This document shows, one piece after another, positions 31,990 through 42,822 of a stretch of DNA of 64,000 nt. The notes below the pieces were generated by a model, which was not told the origin of the DNA, did not search any database, and saw only the letters and a program-made list of their open reading frames with translations. How positions within the stretch are numbered: position 1 is the first letter of the stretch; each line of letters opens with the position of its first letter. The stretch is from Acanthosepion esculentum. Lineage: Eukaryota; Mollusca; Cephalopoda; Sepiida; Sepiidae. The stretch lies in assembly GCA_964036315.1 (NCBI GenBank), contig OZ038507.1:60668002-60732001 (forward strand). Reading direction: 5' to 3'. The translations under genes were made by a program, and so were the position numbers.

Positions 31990-33625
31990 GAAATGATCTA
32001 ATAAATGCTGAAAAATAGAAAGTAAAAAAGATCTAATGAATGCAGAAAAATAGAAAGTAGAAAAGACCTAATAAATGTCGAAAAATAGAAAGTAGAAATG
32101 ATCTACTAAATGCAGAAAAATAGAAAGCAGAAAGGACTTAATAAATGCTGAAAAATAGAAAATAGAAATGACCTAATAAATGCTGAAAAATAGAAAGTAG
32201 AAAGAATCTAATAAATGATTAAATATAGAAAGTAGAAAGGATCTACTAAATGCTGAAAAATAGAAAGCAGAAAAGACCTAATAAATGTCGAAAAATAGAA
32301 AGTAGAAAGGATCTACTAAATGCTGAAAAATAGAAAGCAGAAAAGACCTAATAAATGTCGAAAAATAGAAAGTAGAAAGGATCTACTAAATGCTGAAAAA
32401 TAGAAAGCAGAAAAGACCTAATAAATGTCGAAAAATAGAAAGTAGAAAGGATCTACTAAATGCTGAAAAATAGAAAGCAGAAAAGACCTAATAAATGTCG
32501 AAAAATAGAAAGTAGAAAGGATCTACTAAATGCTGAAAAATAGAAAGCAGAAAAGACCTAATAAATGTCGAAAAATAGAAAGTAGAAAGGATCTACTAAA
32601 TGCTGAAAAATAGAAAGCAGAAAAGACCTAATAAATGTCGAAAAATAGAAAGTAGAAAGGATCTACTAAATGCTGAAAAATAGAAAGCAGAAAAGACCTA
32701 ATAAATGTCGAAAAATAGAAAGTAGAAAGGATCTACTAAATGCTGAAAAATAGAAAGCAGAAAAGACCTAATAAATGTCGAAAAATAGAAAGTAGAAAGG
32801 ATCTACTAAATGCTGAAAAATAGAAAGCAGAAAAGACCTAATAAATGTCGAAAAATAGAAAGTAGAAAGGATCTACTAAATGCTGAAAAATAGAAAGCAG
32901 AAAAGACCTAATAAATGTCGAAAAATAGAAAGTAGAAAGGATCTACTAAATGCTGAAAAATAGAAAGCAGAAAAGACCTAATAAATGTCGAAAAATAGAA
33001 AGTAGAAAGGATCTACTAAATGCTGAAAAATAGAAAGCAGAAAAGACCTAATAAATGTCGAAAAATAGAAAGTAGAAAGGATCTACTAAATGCTGAAAAA
33101 TAGAAAGCAGAAAAGACCTAATAAATGTCGAAAAATAGAAAGTAGAAAGGATCTAATAAATGCTGAAAAATAGAAAGCAGAAAAGACCTAATAAATGTCG
33201 AAAAATAGAAAGTAGAAAGGATCTACTAAATGCTGAAAAATAGAAAGCAGAAAAGACCTAATAAATGTCGAAAAATAGAAAGTAGAAAGGATCTACTAAA
33301 TGCTGAAAAATAGAAAGCAGAAAAGACCTAATAAATGTCGAAAAATAGAAAGTAGAAAGGATCTACTAAATGCTGAAAAATAGAAAGCAGAAAAGACCTA
33401 ATAAATGTCGAAAAATAGAAAGTAGAAATGACCTAATAAATGCTGAAAAATAGAAAGCAGAAAAGACCTAATAAATGTCGAAAAATAGAAAGTAGAAAGG
33501 ATCTAATAAATGCTGAAAAATAGAAAGCAGAAAAGATCTAATAAATGCTGAAAAATAGAAAGAAGAAAGAATCCAATAAAGCCTGAAAAACAGAATGTAG
33601 AAAGGATATAAAAAAATGTTGAATA
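31990..33625 (+). repeat. 35/70-bp higher-order minisatellite inside the Tc1-like element
   Basis: The 35-bp monomer is CTAATAAATGCTGAAAAATA then GAAAGTAGAAAAGAC. From about 32205 to 33420 it forms near-perfect 70-bp dimers (ACCTAATAAATGTCG alternating with ATCTACTAAATGCTG), about 17 copies. Monomers at the edges are diverged. A short version with about seven monomers lies at the equivalent place in the duplicated half (34425-34680). Confidence 0.95.
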
Positions 33626-33635
33626 ATAGAAAATA

Positions 33636-34195
33636 ATAAAGTTATTAAGTGAGGGAAAGTCCACATTGGAGATATCGAAGGAGCTTCACACAGATCACCG
33701 GGCGATAAAGAGCGCTGTTGAAAACATAACTAAGCTAAGGACTAGAAGCCAAGGAAAAGGCTTTAAGAACTTGTCACGTCCAAGGGGAACCTAAACTAAA
33801 GTGAGTTATAGCGAAACAACCACTTTTGACCAGCGCTCAGATGTTTGAACAGGCCGGAATTGAGGGAGTCAAGGAGGACAGAAGGTGTAGAGTGCTTTAC
33901 AAATTAGGATTTGTCAAGTAATTTCGGCAAACTCCTGGAAGCAATCAAATATTTTAAAGCGATAAAATTGAGCCAAGAAATACATGAAAATTCACTTTTC
34001 TAAAGTAATTGTCACGGACGAATCTAGGCGTGATACTGATGGACCTGATGGATGGGCCTAAAGATGGAAAAGTGTCTGTGGTTAGAAGAAGACGACAAGG
34101 AGGCAGCACTGTGATGATTTGGGGCTAGAATTGCCGACAAAATCATTATTGAAACATTCAAAGTCGATAAAGTTACACTGAACAGTGCTACATAA
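33636..34195 (+). pseudogene. Tc1-like transposase N-terminal half, copy 1
   Basis: Broken frame with ISKE(F/L)..D then VENITKLRTRS, SAQMFEQAGIEGVKEDRR, then VIVTDESRRDTDGPDGWA and RRRQGGSTVMIWG. This is the HTH region followed by the first catalytic Asp segment (TDES) and the GG(S)VMIWG motif of Tc1 transposases. Stops and frameshifts are common. The frame ends at TLNSAT where the tandem-duplicated TIR begins. Confidence 0.75.
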
Positions 34196-34424
34196 TCCTC
34201 AATAACTCGAATTTGTTTTGAAGAATTTTTGCCAAATTTTAAACAATTTAGACGTCAAAACAAAAGTCATGTAGTTGAAACATATTTTATTAATGTTATT
34301 GGATTTATTATTAATAGAAAGTCCAGTCTAAATTTATGCAGATTAAACAAACATTGGTTTAAAACCTTAGTTTAAAAAATATTTGTTCTTCAAGTTTCAT
34401 AATATGCTGAAACTTGGATAATAC
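34196..34424 (+). repeat. Internal copy of the Tc1 terminal inverted repeat
   Basis: CTCAATAACTCGAATTTG, TTAAACAATTTAGACGTC and a degenerate CAGTCTAAATTTATGCAG follow the left TIR (30700-30870) in the same orientation. The outermost 40 bp are missing. It marks the junction of the tandem duplication. Confidence 0.75.
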
Positions 34425-34680
34425 AAAGGACCTAATAAATGCTGAAAAATAGAAATTAAAAAGGACCTAATAAATGCTGAAAAACAGAAAGTAGAAAGGA
34501 TCTAACAAAGGCTAAAATATAGAAAGTAGAAAAGGATCTAATAAATACTGAAAAATAGAAAGTAGAAAAGACATAATAAATGCAGGAAACTAGAAACTAG
34601 AAAAGATCTAATAAATGCTGAAAAATAGAAGGTAGAAAGGACCTAATAAATGCTGAAAAATAGAAAATAATAAAGTTATT
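34425..34680 (+). repeat. 35-bp minisatellite, short allele in duplicated half
   Basis: About seven copies of ACCTAATAAATGCTGAAAAA-type monomers, homologous to the expanded array at 31990-33625 but without the 70-bp dimer order. Confidence 0.9.
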
Positions 34681-35278
34681 ATGTGACGGAATGTCCACAT
34701 TGGAGATATCAAAGGATTTTCGCAGTGATTATCGAACAAGAAAGAAGGCTGTTGAAAATATAACTAAATTTAGGACTAGAAGCAAAGGAAAAAGTTTTAA
34801 GAACTTGTCAGCTCAAGGAGAACTTGTTTCCTCGAGGGGACCGTAAACTAAAACAACTTATAGCGAAAAAAACACCCGACCAATGCGCAGATCTTTGAAC
34901 AGGCTGTAATTGTGTGAGAGAAGGACTAAAGGAGCGAAATACTTCATAAATTGGGATCTGTCAGGAATATCTTGGCAAATTCCTCTCAGTAAAGCAAATA
35001 TTTTAAAGCGTTAAAATCGGGCCAATAAATAAATGAAAATTGACTTTTCTAATATAATTATCACGGAAGAATCTCGGGTGACATACGAGTGACCTGGAGG
35101 ATGAGCCAAAGGATGTATCTTATCCGATGCAGGCGTGTCTATGGCTTAAAAAAGGCAGCGAGGAAGCTTCAGCGTGATACGGCCTGGATTTGTCGACCAA
35201 CACATTATCGAACGATTCAAATGAATGTGTTTGTAGTGAATCTCGATAAAAACTCAAATAAAATAAAGTAAGTTAAAC
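34681..35278 (+). pseudogene. Tc1-like transposase N-terminal half, copy 2
   Basis: Homologous to 33636-34195 (VENITKFRTRSKGKSFKNLS, ADLCTGCN-like region, IITEESRVTYE). The catalytic TDES reads TEES here. It stops at the 9-bp AAGTTAAAC that borders the next insertion; the remaining transposase follows after it. Confidence 0.7.
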
Positions 35279-36107
35279 AAAAATCAAAAGAATTAAAATT
35301 AAAATAAGGCATTTGCGTTTTCCTTTAAAACCCTCATCTCTTTTTTAATCTCTCTTTCTCTTTTTCCTTCTCTCTATATACTTTTCTCTCAACTGACGAG
35401 AAGGCAATCCTCAAATACGAAGATGAAGAAGAAGACACTGAACCTGGTCGAAAAACGCAGAAGTTTGCAGAATCAGTGCCTATTTATTTGTGACTGAAAA
35501 CTAACAAGAATCAGGGAGGCTCCACGCATAATTTCCGTCATAAAAAAAATGAAAAAAGAAAGGAACGCCGAAAATTAAAATAATTTTGTCCAATCCACAA
35601 AATTGACATAGTGAAATCTTTGATGTCAACCGGAACCAATGATCACGCCAGAGTATCGCATTCTGGTCAAAACGGATGTAAACTAACACCTTTGAGTTAG
35701 AAAGAAGAGACGGTGAGAATGACGATCAGAGACGCCACCCCAGAGAAAACAGCCAGTAATTAAGATGTCATCTGATAATGATATTTCTGCCCTGCTTAGG
35801 ACCGAGAAAAACACAGTAGATTGACACTGACCTATTTCTAATATTACTACTATCCATATCAAAGTCTGACTTCAAAACTACACTGCTGGACCTTCTCCAG
35901 ACTGCTACCAATATCCGCCTTATAAATTAACATTTTCCTACACCGAATATCAGAGAACTCATTCAAAACTTTAAAGAAATTAAATAAAAGTATATTATTT
36001 ATTTTATACCCATGAATCAGTTCGTTTTATTCCAATGTTTCCAGTAAAGAAAATCCTACCACCACATATCCACACTGGTGACCTCCCAATGTGAACACAC
36101 TCACCAC
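35279..36107. mobile_element. Unidentified 829-bp insertion with 9-bp target duplication
   Basis: AAGTTAAAC occurs at 35270-35278 and 36108-36116. Transposase similarity stops before and resumes after the interval, so it is an insertion. It has no transposase. Near its right end, TGGTGACCTCCCAATGTGAA resembles the primer-binding region after an LTR in some LTR retrotransposons, but no LTR pair is present. Class is uncertain. Confidence 0.55.
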
Positions 36108-36116
36108 AAGTTAAAC

Positions 36117-36511
36117 TGAACAGTGCTAGCTACTGCAATTTCAAGGACAAGATTTTCTTCGAATCGTACAAGTCACAGCTTCGTAATTTCAAAGAAAAGT
36201 GGGTATCTCTGCACGACAATCTTCCTTCTCATTTATCTAAGCTTACACGTGAATTTTTTGAGCAGCAATTCTTTGAGAAGGATAGAAGATAATCGAATGG
36301 CCACCATCAAGTTCCGATTCTAAATCCGATCGAAAATCTATGGTCAGTTGTGAATATGAAATTATATAAAGGTGGCAGCAAATATGACTGTAAAGCAGGC
36401 CTATGGAAAGCAATTAAAACCACTATGTCAGAAACTGAACCTGCTGAAGTAAAATTTAATAAAATCAATGGATAATAGATTGCTGGTTATTATTGAGGGA
36501 AAAGGGTCACT
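36117..36511 (+). pseudogene. Tc1-like transposase C-terminal half
   Basis: Encodes LNSASYCNFKDKIFFESYKS, then VSLHDNLPSHLSKLTREFFE (second catalytic Asp in HDN), then LNPIENLWSVVNMKLYKGG and TTMSETEPAEV. The LNPIENLW segment carries the third catalytic residue (E) of a DD34E triad. A stop after EKDRR and later changes inactivate it. The SINE follows. Confidence 0.8.
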
Positions 36512-36519
36512 ATATTAAG

Positions 36520-36798
36520 GCACAGTGGAGTAATGGATAGCGGCTCGGATTGAAGAATCGGAGAGCCGAGTTCGAATTCCAGTCGAATCAATTACATTCA
36601 TTTAGGAGCTAATACCCTTGGGAAATGTATGAATCCACATAGCAGGGCAGATCGGGTTCTTTAGCCTTGGATGGCAACTGGTCTACAGCAGAAAGAAATG
36701 GCAACCTACTGCGGGAAAAATCTGCCTTGTGAGTCATATATCGAAAGATACATGATCGCCCAGGCGTGTACCACGCATGGCACAGAACTGACTGAGTG
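36520..36798 (+). mobile_element. tRNA-derived SINE (second family) with 8-bp target duplication
   Basis: Flanked by ATATTAAG at 36512-36519 and 36799-36806. The head, GTGGAGTAATGGATAGCGG then GAGTTCGAATTCCAGTCG, looks like a tRNA-Arg-type A and B box. The body includes TAATACCCTTGGGAAATG and GAAATGGCAACCTACTGCGG. The 279-bp length is therefore well defined. It inserted in the tail of the Tc1-like element. Confidence 0.85.
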
Positions 36799-37104
36799 AT
36801 ATTAAGATGTATATTCTTCAAAGACTTATTATATGTTTGTTATAGGTGTTGATCAACTGTTGATGATCTTATTACCGTGTTATTAAAGTAAACAACATTT
36901 TTCTGGTTTTACATAATAACTTCAGACTGCAATGTTTATAAGAAGTGCAGTAAATGTTATAAAATATGTCTTAACTACCTACAAATTTAACACAAGCTTT
37001 ATTTTGACGTCTAAAATAATCGTTTAAAATTTGACAAAAGTTGTTTAAAGCAATTTCGAGTTATTGTGGTTTATGTTATTTGCATAATAACTTCAGACGG
37101 ACTG

Positions 37105-37596
37105 TAGATTGCACTTGAGGATGTAAGAATTTATTTGGTGGGTGACATTTTTTTGGCAAAGGTTGTCTTCCTTTATAGAGAAAGCTCGCAGTGTAGTCTC
37201 GGGTCTATCGGCAGTACTGAATCGGTGCGATTCGTTTTATGTCTTGAGATCCCTGTTCAAAAATTCTACTTCATCACTCCACACTTTTCTTGGAATAAAA
37301 ATGACTCGTTTTAAAAGAGAAGTGGATACGGGAGATTCAACTGTCCGAACTGGGTAGCCTGAAAAAAACTAAGTCCTATCATTCCGTTATTGTCCCAATA
37401 CCAGATGGGTTACTGTTATTATAGTTTTGTTTTTGCGTACCAGACAGCGGAAATACTTCTGTCGAGTGGGTTTGTTATCTGAGAATGACGGGTGACCCAG
37501 AAAGGAGGCTCAACTAATCATCTCTTTTTTCGTTTTAAAGATAATCTAAGCGATAACGCTCAGAAATTCCGTTAATTAAATCGACAGTAGGATTAT
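37105..37596. other. Unassigned DNA between Tc1-like element and pyrimidine array
   Basis: Short open frames only, no recognised protein or repeat. Confidence 0.45.
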
Positions 37597-37633
37597 TTGC
37601 TATCATTCGTTATTTGCTTCTATAGCAACATAG

Positions 37634-37685
<52 letters not shown>
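37634..37685. repeat. (ATT)n microsatellite
   Basis: About 17 ATT repeats precede the pyrimidine array. Confidence 0.95.
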
Positions 37686-37687
<2 letters not shown>

Positions 37688-40600
37688 TCTTTCTATTTTT
37701 TTCTTTTTTCTGTTTTTTCATTCTGTCAATTATTCTCTTCTTTCCATTTTTCTCTTCTTTCTATTTTCTCTTTTCTTCTTCTTTCTTTCTTCTTTCCATT
37801 TTTCTCTTCTTTCTATTTTCTCTTTTCTTCTTCTTTCTTTCTTCTTTCCATTTTTCTCTTCTTTCTATTTTCTCTTTCTTCTTCTTTCTATTTTCTCTAT
37901 TCTTCTTCTTTCTATTTTCTCTTTTCTTCTTCTTTCTTTCTTCTTTCCATTTTTCTCTTCTTTCTATTTTCTCTTTTCTTCTTCTTTCTTTCTTCTTTCC
38001 ATTTTTCTCTTCTTTCTATTTTCTCTTTTCTTCTTCTTTCTATTTTCTCTTTTCTTCTTCTTTCTTTCTTCTTTCCATTTTTCTCTTCTTTCTATTTTCT
38101 CTTTCTTCTTCTTTCTATTTTCTCTTTTCTTCTTCTTTCTATTTTCTCTTTTCTTCTTCTTTCTTTCTTCTTTCCATTTTTCTCTTCTTTCTATTTTCTC
38201 TTTTCTTCTTCTTTCTTTCTTCTTTCCATTTTTTTCTTCTTTCTATTTTCTATTTTCTCTTTTCTTCTTCTTTCTTTCTTCTTTCCATTTTTCTCTTCTT
38301 CCTATTTTCTCTTTTCTTCTTCTTCTTTCTATTTTCTCTTTCTTCTTCTTTCTATTTTCTCTTTTCTTCTTCTTTCTATTTTCTCTTTTCTTCTTCTTTC
38401 TTTCTTCTTTCCATTTTTCTCTTCTTTCTATTTTCTCTTTTCTTCTTCTATCTTTCTTCTTTCCATTTTTCTCTTCTTTCTATTTTCTCTTTTCTTCTTC
38501 TTTCTATTTTCTCTTTTCTTCTTCTTTCTTTCTTCTTTCCATTTTTCTCTTCTTTCTATTTTCTCTTTTCTTCTTTCTTTCTTCTTTCCATTTTTCTCTT
38601 CTTTCTATTTTCTCTTTCTTCTTCTTTCTATTTTCTCTTTTCTTCTTCTTTCTATTTTCTCTTTTCTTCTTCTTTCTATTTTCTCTTTTCTTCTTCTTTC
38701 TTTCTTCTTTCCATTTTTCTCTTCTTTCTATTTTCTCTTTTCTTCTTCTTTCTATTTTCTCTTTTCTTCTTCTTTCTTTCTTCTTTCCATTTTTCTCTTC
38801 TTTCTATTTTCTCTTTCTTCTTTCTTTCTTCTTTCCATTTTTCTCTTCTTTCTATTTTCTCTTTCTTCTTCTTTCTATTTTCTCTTTTCTTCTTCTTTCT
38901 ATTTTCTCTTTTCTTCTTCTTTCTTTCTTCTTTCCATTTTTCTCTTCTTTCTATTTTCTCTTTTCTTCTTCTTTCTATTTTCTCTTTTCTTCTTCTTTCT
39001 ATTTTCTCTTTTCTTCTTCTTTCTTTCTTCTTTACATTTTTCTCTTCTTTCTATTTTCTCTTTTCTTCTTCTTTCTATTTTCTCCTTTCTTCTTCTTTCT
39101 TTCTTCTTTCCATTTTTCTCTTCTTTCTATTTTCTCTTTCTTCTTCTTTCTATTTTCTCTTTTCTTCTTCTTTCTATTTTCTCTTTTCTTCTTCTTTCTA
39201 TTTTCTCCTTTCTTCTTCTTTCTTTCTTCTTTCCATTTTTCTCTTCTTTCTATTTTCTCTTTTCTTCTTCTTTCTATTTTCTCCTTTCTTCTTCTTTCTT
39301 TCTTCTTTCCATTTTTCTCTTCTTTCTATTTTTTCTTTTCTTCTTTCTTTCTTCTTTCCATTTTTCTCTTCTTTCTATTTTCTCTTTCTTCTTTCTATTT
39401 TCTCTTTTTCTTCTTCTTTCTATTTTCTCTTTTCTTCTTCTTTCTTTCTTCTTTCCATTTTTCTCTTCTTTCTATTTTCTCTTTTCTTCTTCTTTCTATT
39501 TTCTCTTTTCTTCTTCTTTCTATTTTCTCTTTTCTTCTTCTTTCTATTTTCTCCTTTCTTCTTCTTTCTATTTTCTCCTTTCTTCTTCTTTCTATTTTCT
39601 CTTTTCTTCTTCTTTCTATTTTCTCTTTCTTCTTCTTTCTATTTTCTCTTTTCTTCTTCTTTCTATTTTCTCTTTTCTTCTTCTTTCTATTTTCTCCTTT
39701 CTTCTTCTTTCTTTCTTCTTTCCATTTTTCTCTTCTTTCTATTTTCTCTTTCTTCTTCTTTCTATTTTCTCTTTTCTTCTTCTTTCTATTTTCTCCTTTC
39801 TTCTTCTTTCTTTCTTCTTTCCATTTTTCTCTTCTTTCTATTTTCTCTTTCTTCTTCTTTCTATTTTCTCTTTTCTTCTTCTTTCTATTTTCTCTTTTCT
39901 TCTTCTTTCTTTCTTCTTTCCATTTTTCTCTTCTTTCTATTTTCTCTTTTCTTCTTCTTTCTATTTTCTCTTTTCTTCTTCTTTCTATTTTCTCTTTTCT
40001 TCTTCTTTCTTTCTTCTTTCCATTTTTCTCTTCTTTCTATTTTCTCTTTTCTTCTTCTTTCTATTTTCTCCTTTCTTCTTCTTTCTTTCTTCTTTCCATT
40101 TTTCTCTTCTTTCTATTTTTTCTTTTCTTCTTTCTTTCTTCTTTCCATTTTTCTCTTCTTTCTATTTTCTCTTTCTTCTTTCTATTTTCTCTTTTTCTTC
40201 TTCTTTCTATTTTCTCTTTTCTTCTTCTTTCTTTCTTCTTTCCATTTTTCTCTTCTTTCTATTTTCTCTTTTCTTCTTCTTTCTATTTTCTCTTTTCTTC
40301 TTCTTTCTTTCTTCTTTCCATTTTTCTCTTCTTTCTATTTTCTCTTTTCTTCTTCTTTCTATTTTCTCTTTTCTTCTTCTTTCTTTCTTCTTTCCATTTT
40401 TCTCTTCTTTCTATTTTCTCTTTTCTTCTTCTTTCTTTCTTCTTTCCATTTTTCTCTTCTTTCTATTTTCTCTTTTCTTCTTCTTTCTTTCTTCTTTCCA
40501 TTTTTCTCTTCTTTCTATTTTCTCTTTTCTTCTTTCTTTCTTCTTTCCATTTTTCTCTTCTTTCTATTTTCTCTTTCTGCTTCTTTTTATTTTCTCTTTT

Positions 40601-41885
40601 CTTCTTCTTTCTATTTTCTCTTTTCTTCTTCTTTCTTTCTTCTTTCCATTTTTCTCTTCTTTCTATTTTCTCTTTCCTTCTTTCTTTCTTCTTTCCATTT
40701 TTCTCTTCTTTCTATTTTCTCTTTCTTCTTCTTTCTATTTTCTCTTTTCTTCTTCTTTCTATTCTCTCTTTTCTTCTTCTTTCTTTCTTCTTTCCATTTT
40801 TCTCTTCTTTCTATTTTCTCTTTTCTTCTTCTTTCTTTCTTCTTTCCATTTTTCTCTTCTTTCTATTTTCTCTTTTCTTTTTCTTTCTTTCTTCTTTCCA
40901 TTTTTCTCTTCTTTCTATTTTCTCTTTTCTTCTTCTTTCTATTTTCTCTTTTCTTCTTTCTATTTTCTCTTTTCTTCTTCTTTCTTTCTTCTTTCTATTT
41001 TTCTCTTCTTTCTATTTTCTCTTTTCTCTTCTTTCCTTCTTCTTTCCATTTTTCTCTTCTTTCTATTTTCTCTTTTCTTCTTCTTTCTTTCTTCTTTCCA
41101 TTTTTATCTTCTTTCTATTTTCTCTTTTCTTCTTTCTATTTTCTCTTTTCTTCTTCTTTCTTTCTTCTTTCCATTTTTCTCTTCTTTCTATTTTCTCTTT
41201 TCTTCTTCTTTCTTTCTTCTTTCCATTTTTATCTTCTTTCTATTTTCTCTTTTCTTCTTTCTATTTTCTCTTTTCTTCTTCTTTCTTTCTTCTTTCCATT
41301 TTTCACTTCTTTCTATTTTCTCTTTTCTTCTTCTTTCTTCTTTCCATTTTTCTCTTCTTTCTATTTTCTCTTTTCTTCTTTCTATTTCTCTTTTCTTCTT
41401 CTTTCTTTCTTCTTTCCATGTTTCTCTTCTTTCTATTTTCTCTTTCCTTCTTCTTTCTATTTTCTCTTTTCTTTTTCTTTCTTTCTTCTTTCCATTTTTC
41501 TCTTCTTCTTTCTATTATTTTCCTCCTTCTATTCTCTTCTTTCTATTTTTCTCTTCTTTCTGTTTCTCTTCTTCATTCAGTTTTTCTCTTTTTTCTATTT
41601 TCTCTTTCTATTCTTTTTACGTTTCTCTTCTTCTTTCTATTTTTTCCTCCTTCCCTTCTCTTCTCCTCTTCTTTCTTATTTTCTCTTCTTTCTGTTTCGC
41701 TTCTTTCCATTTTTCTCTTCCTCTCTCCATTTTCCTCTTCTTTCTGTTCTCTCTTTTCTTCTTCTTTCTATTTTTCTCTTTCTATTCTTCTCTTCTTCTT
41801 TCTATGTTTCTCTTCTTTCAATTTTTCCCTTTTTCTTCTTTTTTTTCTTTTTCTTTCCATTTTTCTCTTCTTCTTTGTTTCTATC
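37686..41885 (+). repeat. 4.2-kb polypyrimidine minisatellite, almost G-less on the + strand
   Basis: Built from alternating units such as TTTCTATTTTCTCTTTTCTT (about 24 bp) and TTTCTTTCTTCTTTCCATTT (longer unit about 50 bp). From 37700 to about 41415 the plus strand has almost no G (rare exceptions near 40578). A occurs mainly in CTATTTT and CCATTTT. Because stops on this strand need A-rich or G-containing codons, a 1,479-codon open frame of Phe, Ser, Leu and Ile results. I regard it as non-coding. The last 400 bp are less regular. Confidence 0.95.
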
Positions 41886-42185
41886 GTTCTTCTTCTGCTT
41901 CTTCTATCCACCGTACCCATTGTGGAGACCCGTAATCGTCTACGTTCTGATGGACGATATTATAATTATGGGTTTCCACGATTTCCTATCATTGGAAGTA
42001 TATGTCTTGCTATCCATTTACACACAACCTCGTTAGGTATAGGCTATTTCTTCTTTCCTTCTGACTCTCTTGCCTTCTGTCCTGTGTTCAATTCCCAACA
42101 CTCTTTTGACAATTATGTCCGTGGAAATTCAAGTGATTCTTTCTGATGCCTTGTGTATCTATGTAAACTACCTAACATCTGAGCC
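41886..42185. other. Unassigned spacer
   Basis: Unique-looking sequence between the pyrimidine array and the ATCT array. No gene recognised. Confidence 0.4.
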
Positions 42186-42192
42186 TATTCAC

Positions 42193-42260
<68 letters not shown>

Positions 42261-42271
42261 CATTCTGTCCA

Positions 42272-42324
<53 letters not shown>

Positions 42325-42335
42325 CAGTCTATTCA

Positions 42336-42391
<56 letters not shown>

Positions 42392-42471
42392 CATCCATCT
42401 ATCTATCTCTCTATCTCTCTATCTATCTCAGTCTATTCATATCTATCTCTCTATCTATCTCAGTCTATTCA

Positions 42472-42520
<49 letters not shown>

Positions 42521-42567
42521 CATTCTGTCCATATCTATCTATCTGTCTATCTATTTCAGTGTATTCA

Positions 42568-42620
<53 letters not shown>

Positions 42621-42631
42621 CAGTCTATTCA

Positions 42632-42676
<45 letters not shown>

Positions 42677-42687
42677 CAGTCTATTCA

Positions 42688-42748
<61 letters not shown>

Positions 42749-42761
42749 CATTCTTTCCATG

Positions 42762-42820
<59 letters not shown>

Positions 42821-42822
42821 GT
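42186..42822 (+). repeat. (ATCT)n higher-order array
   Basis: ATCT runs of varied length are separated by CAGTCTATTCAT or CATTCTGTCCAT spacers at roughly regular intervals, giving a higher-order repeat. The open frames of Tyr-Leu-Ser-Ile are artefacts. Confidence 0.95.

Larger units (their letters stand above)
30663..37104 (+). mobile_element. Composite Tc1-like DNA transposon with IR/DR ends (6.4 kb)
   Basis: The left end (CAATCCGTCTGGAGTTATTA, 30665) is inverse to the right end (TAATAACTTCAGACGGACTG, ending 37104), with TA on both sides. The inverted repeats extend about 200 bp. Each carries a second, inner copy of the CTGAAGTTATTATG motif (30843-30865; 36911-36934), the IR/DR layout known from Sleeping Beauty-type Tc1 elements. 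Inside are two N-terminal and one C-terminal transposase fragments, a mariner, two minisatellites, a TSD-flanked insert and a SINE. Ancestral order was probably TIR, short repeats, transposase, TIR; a tandem duplication joined at about 34195 copied the 5' half. Confidence 0.7.

Noticed and set aside
37597..42036. 1,479-codon open frame (Phe/Ser/Leu-rich), and similar frames at 54.8-55.6 kb and 62.7-63.4 kb
   Set aside because: They arise from G-less pyrimidine repeats, in which stop codons are rare. Overlapping open phases and lack of any normal-complexity domain argue against a protein.
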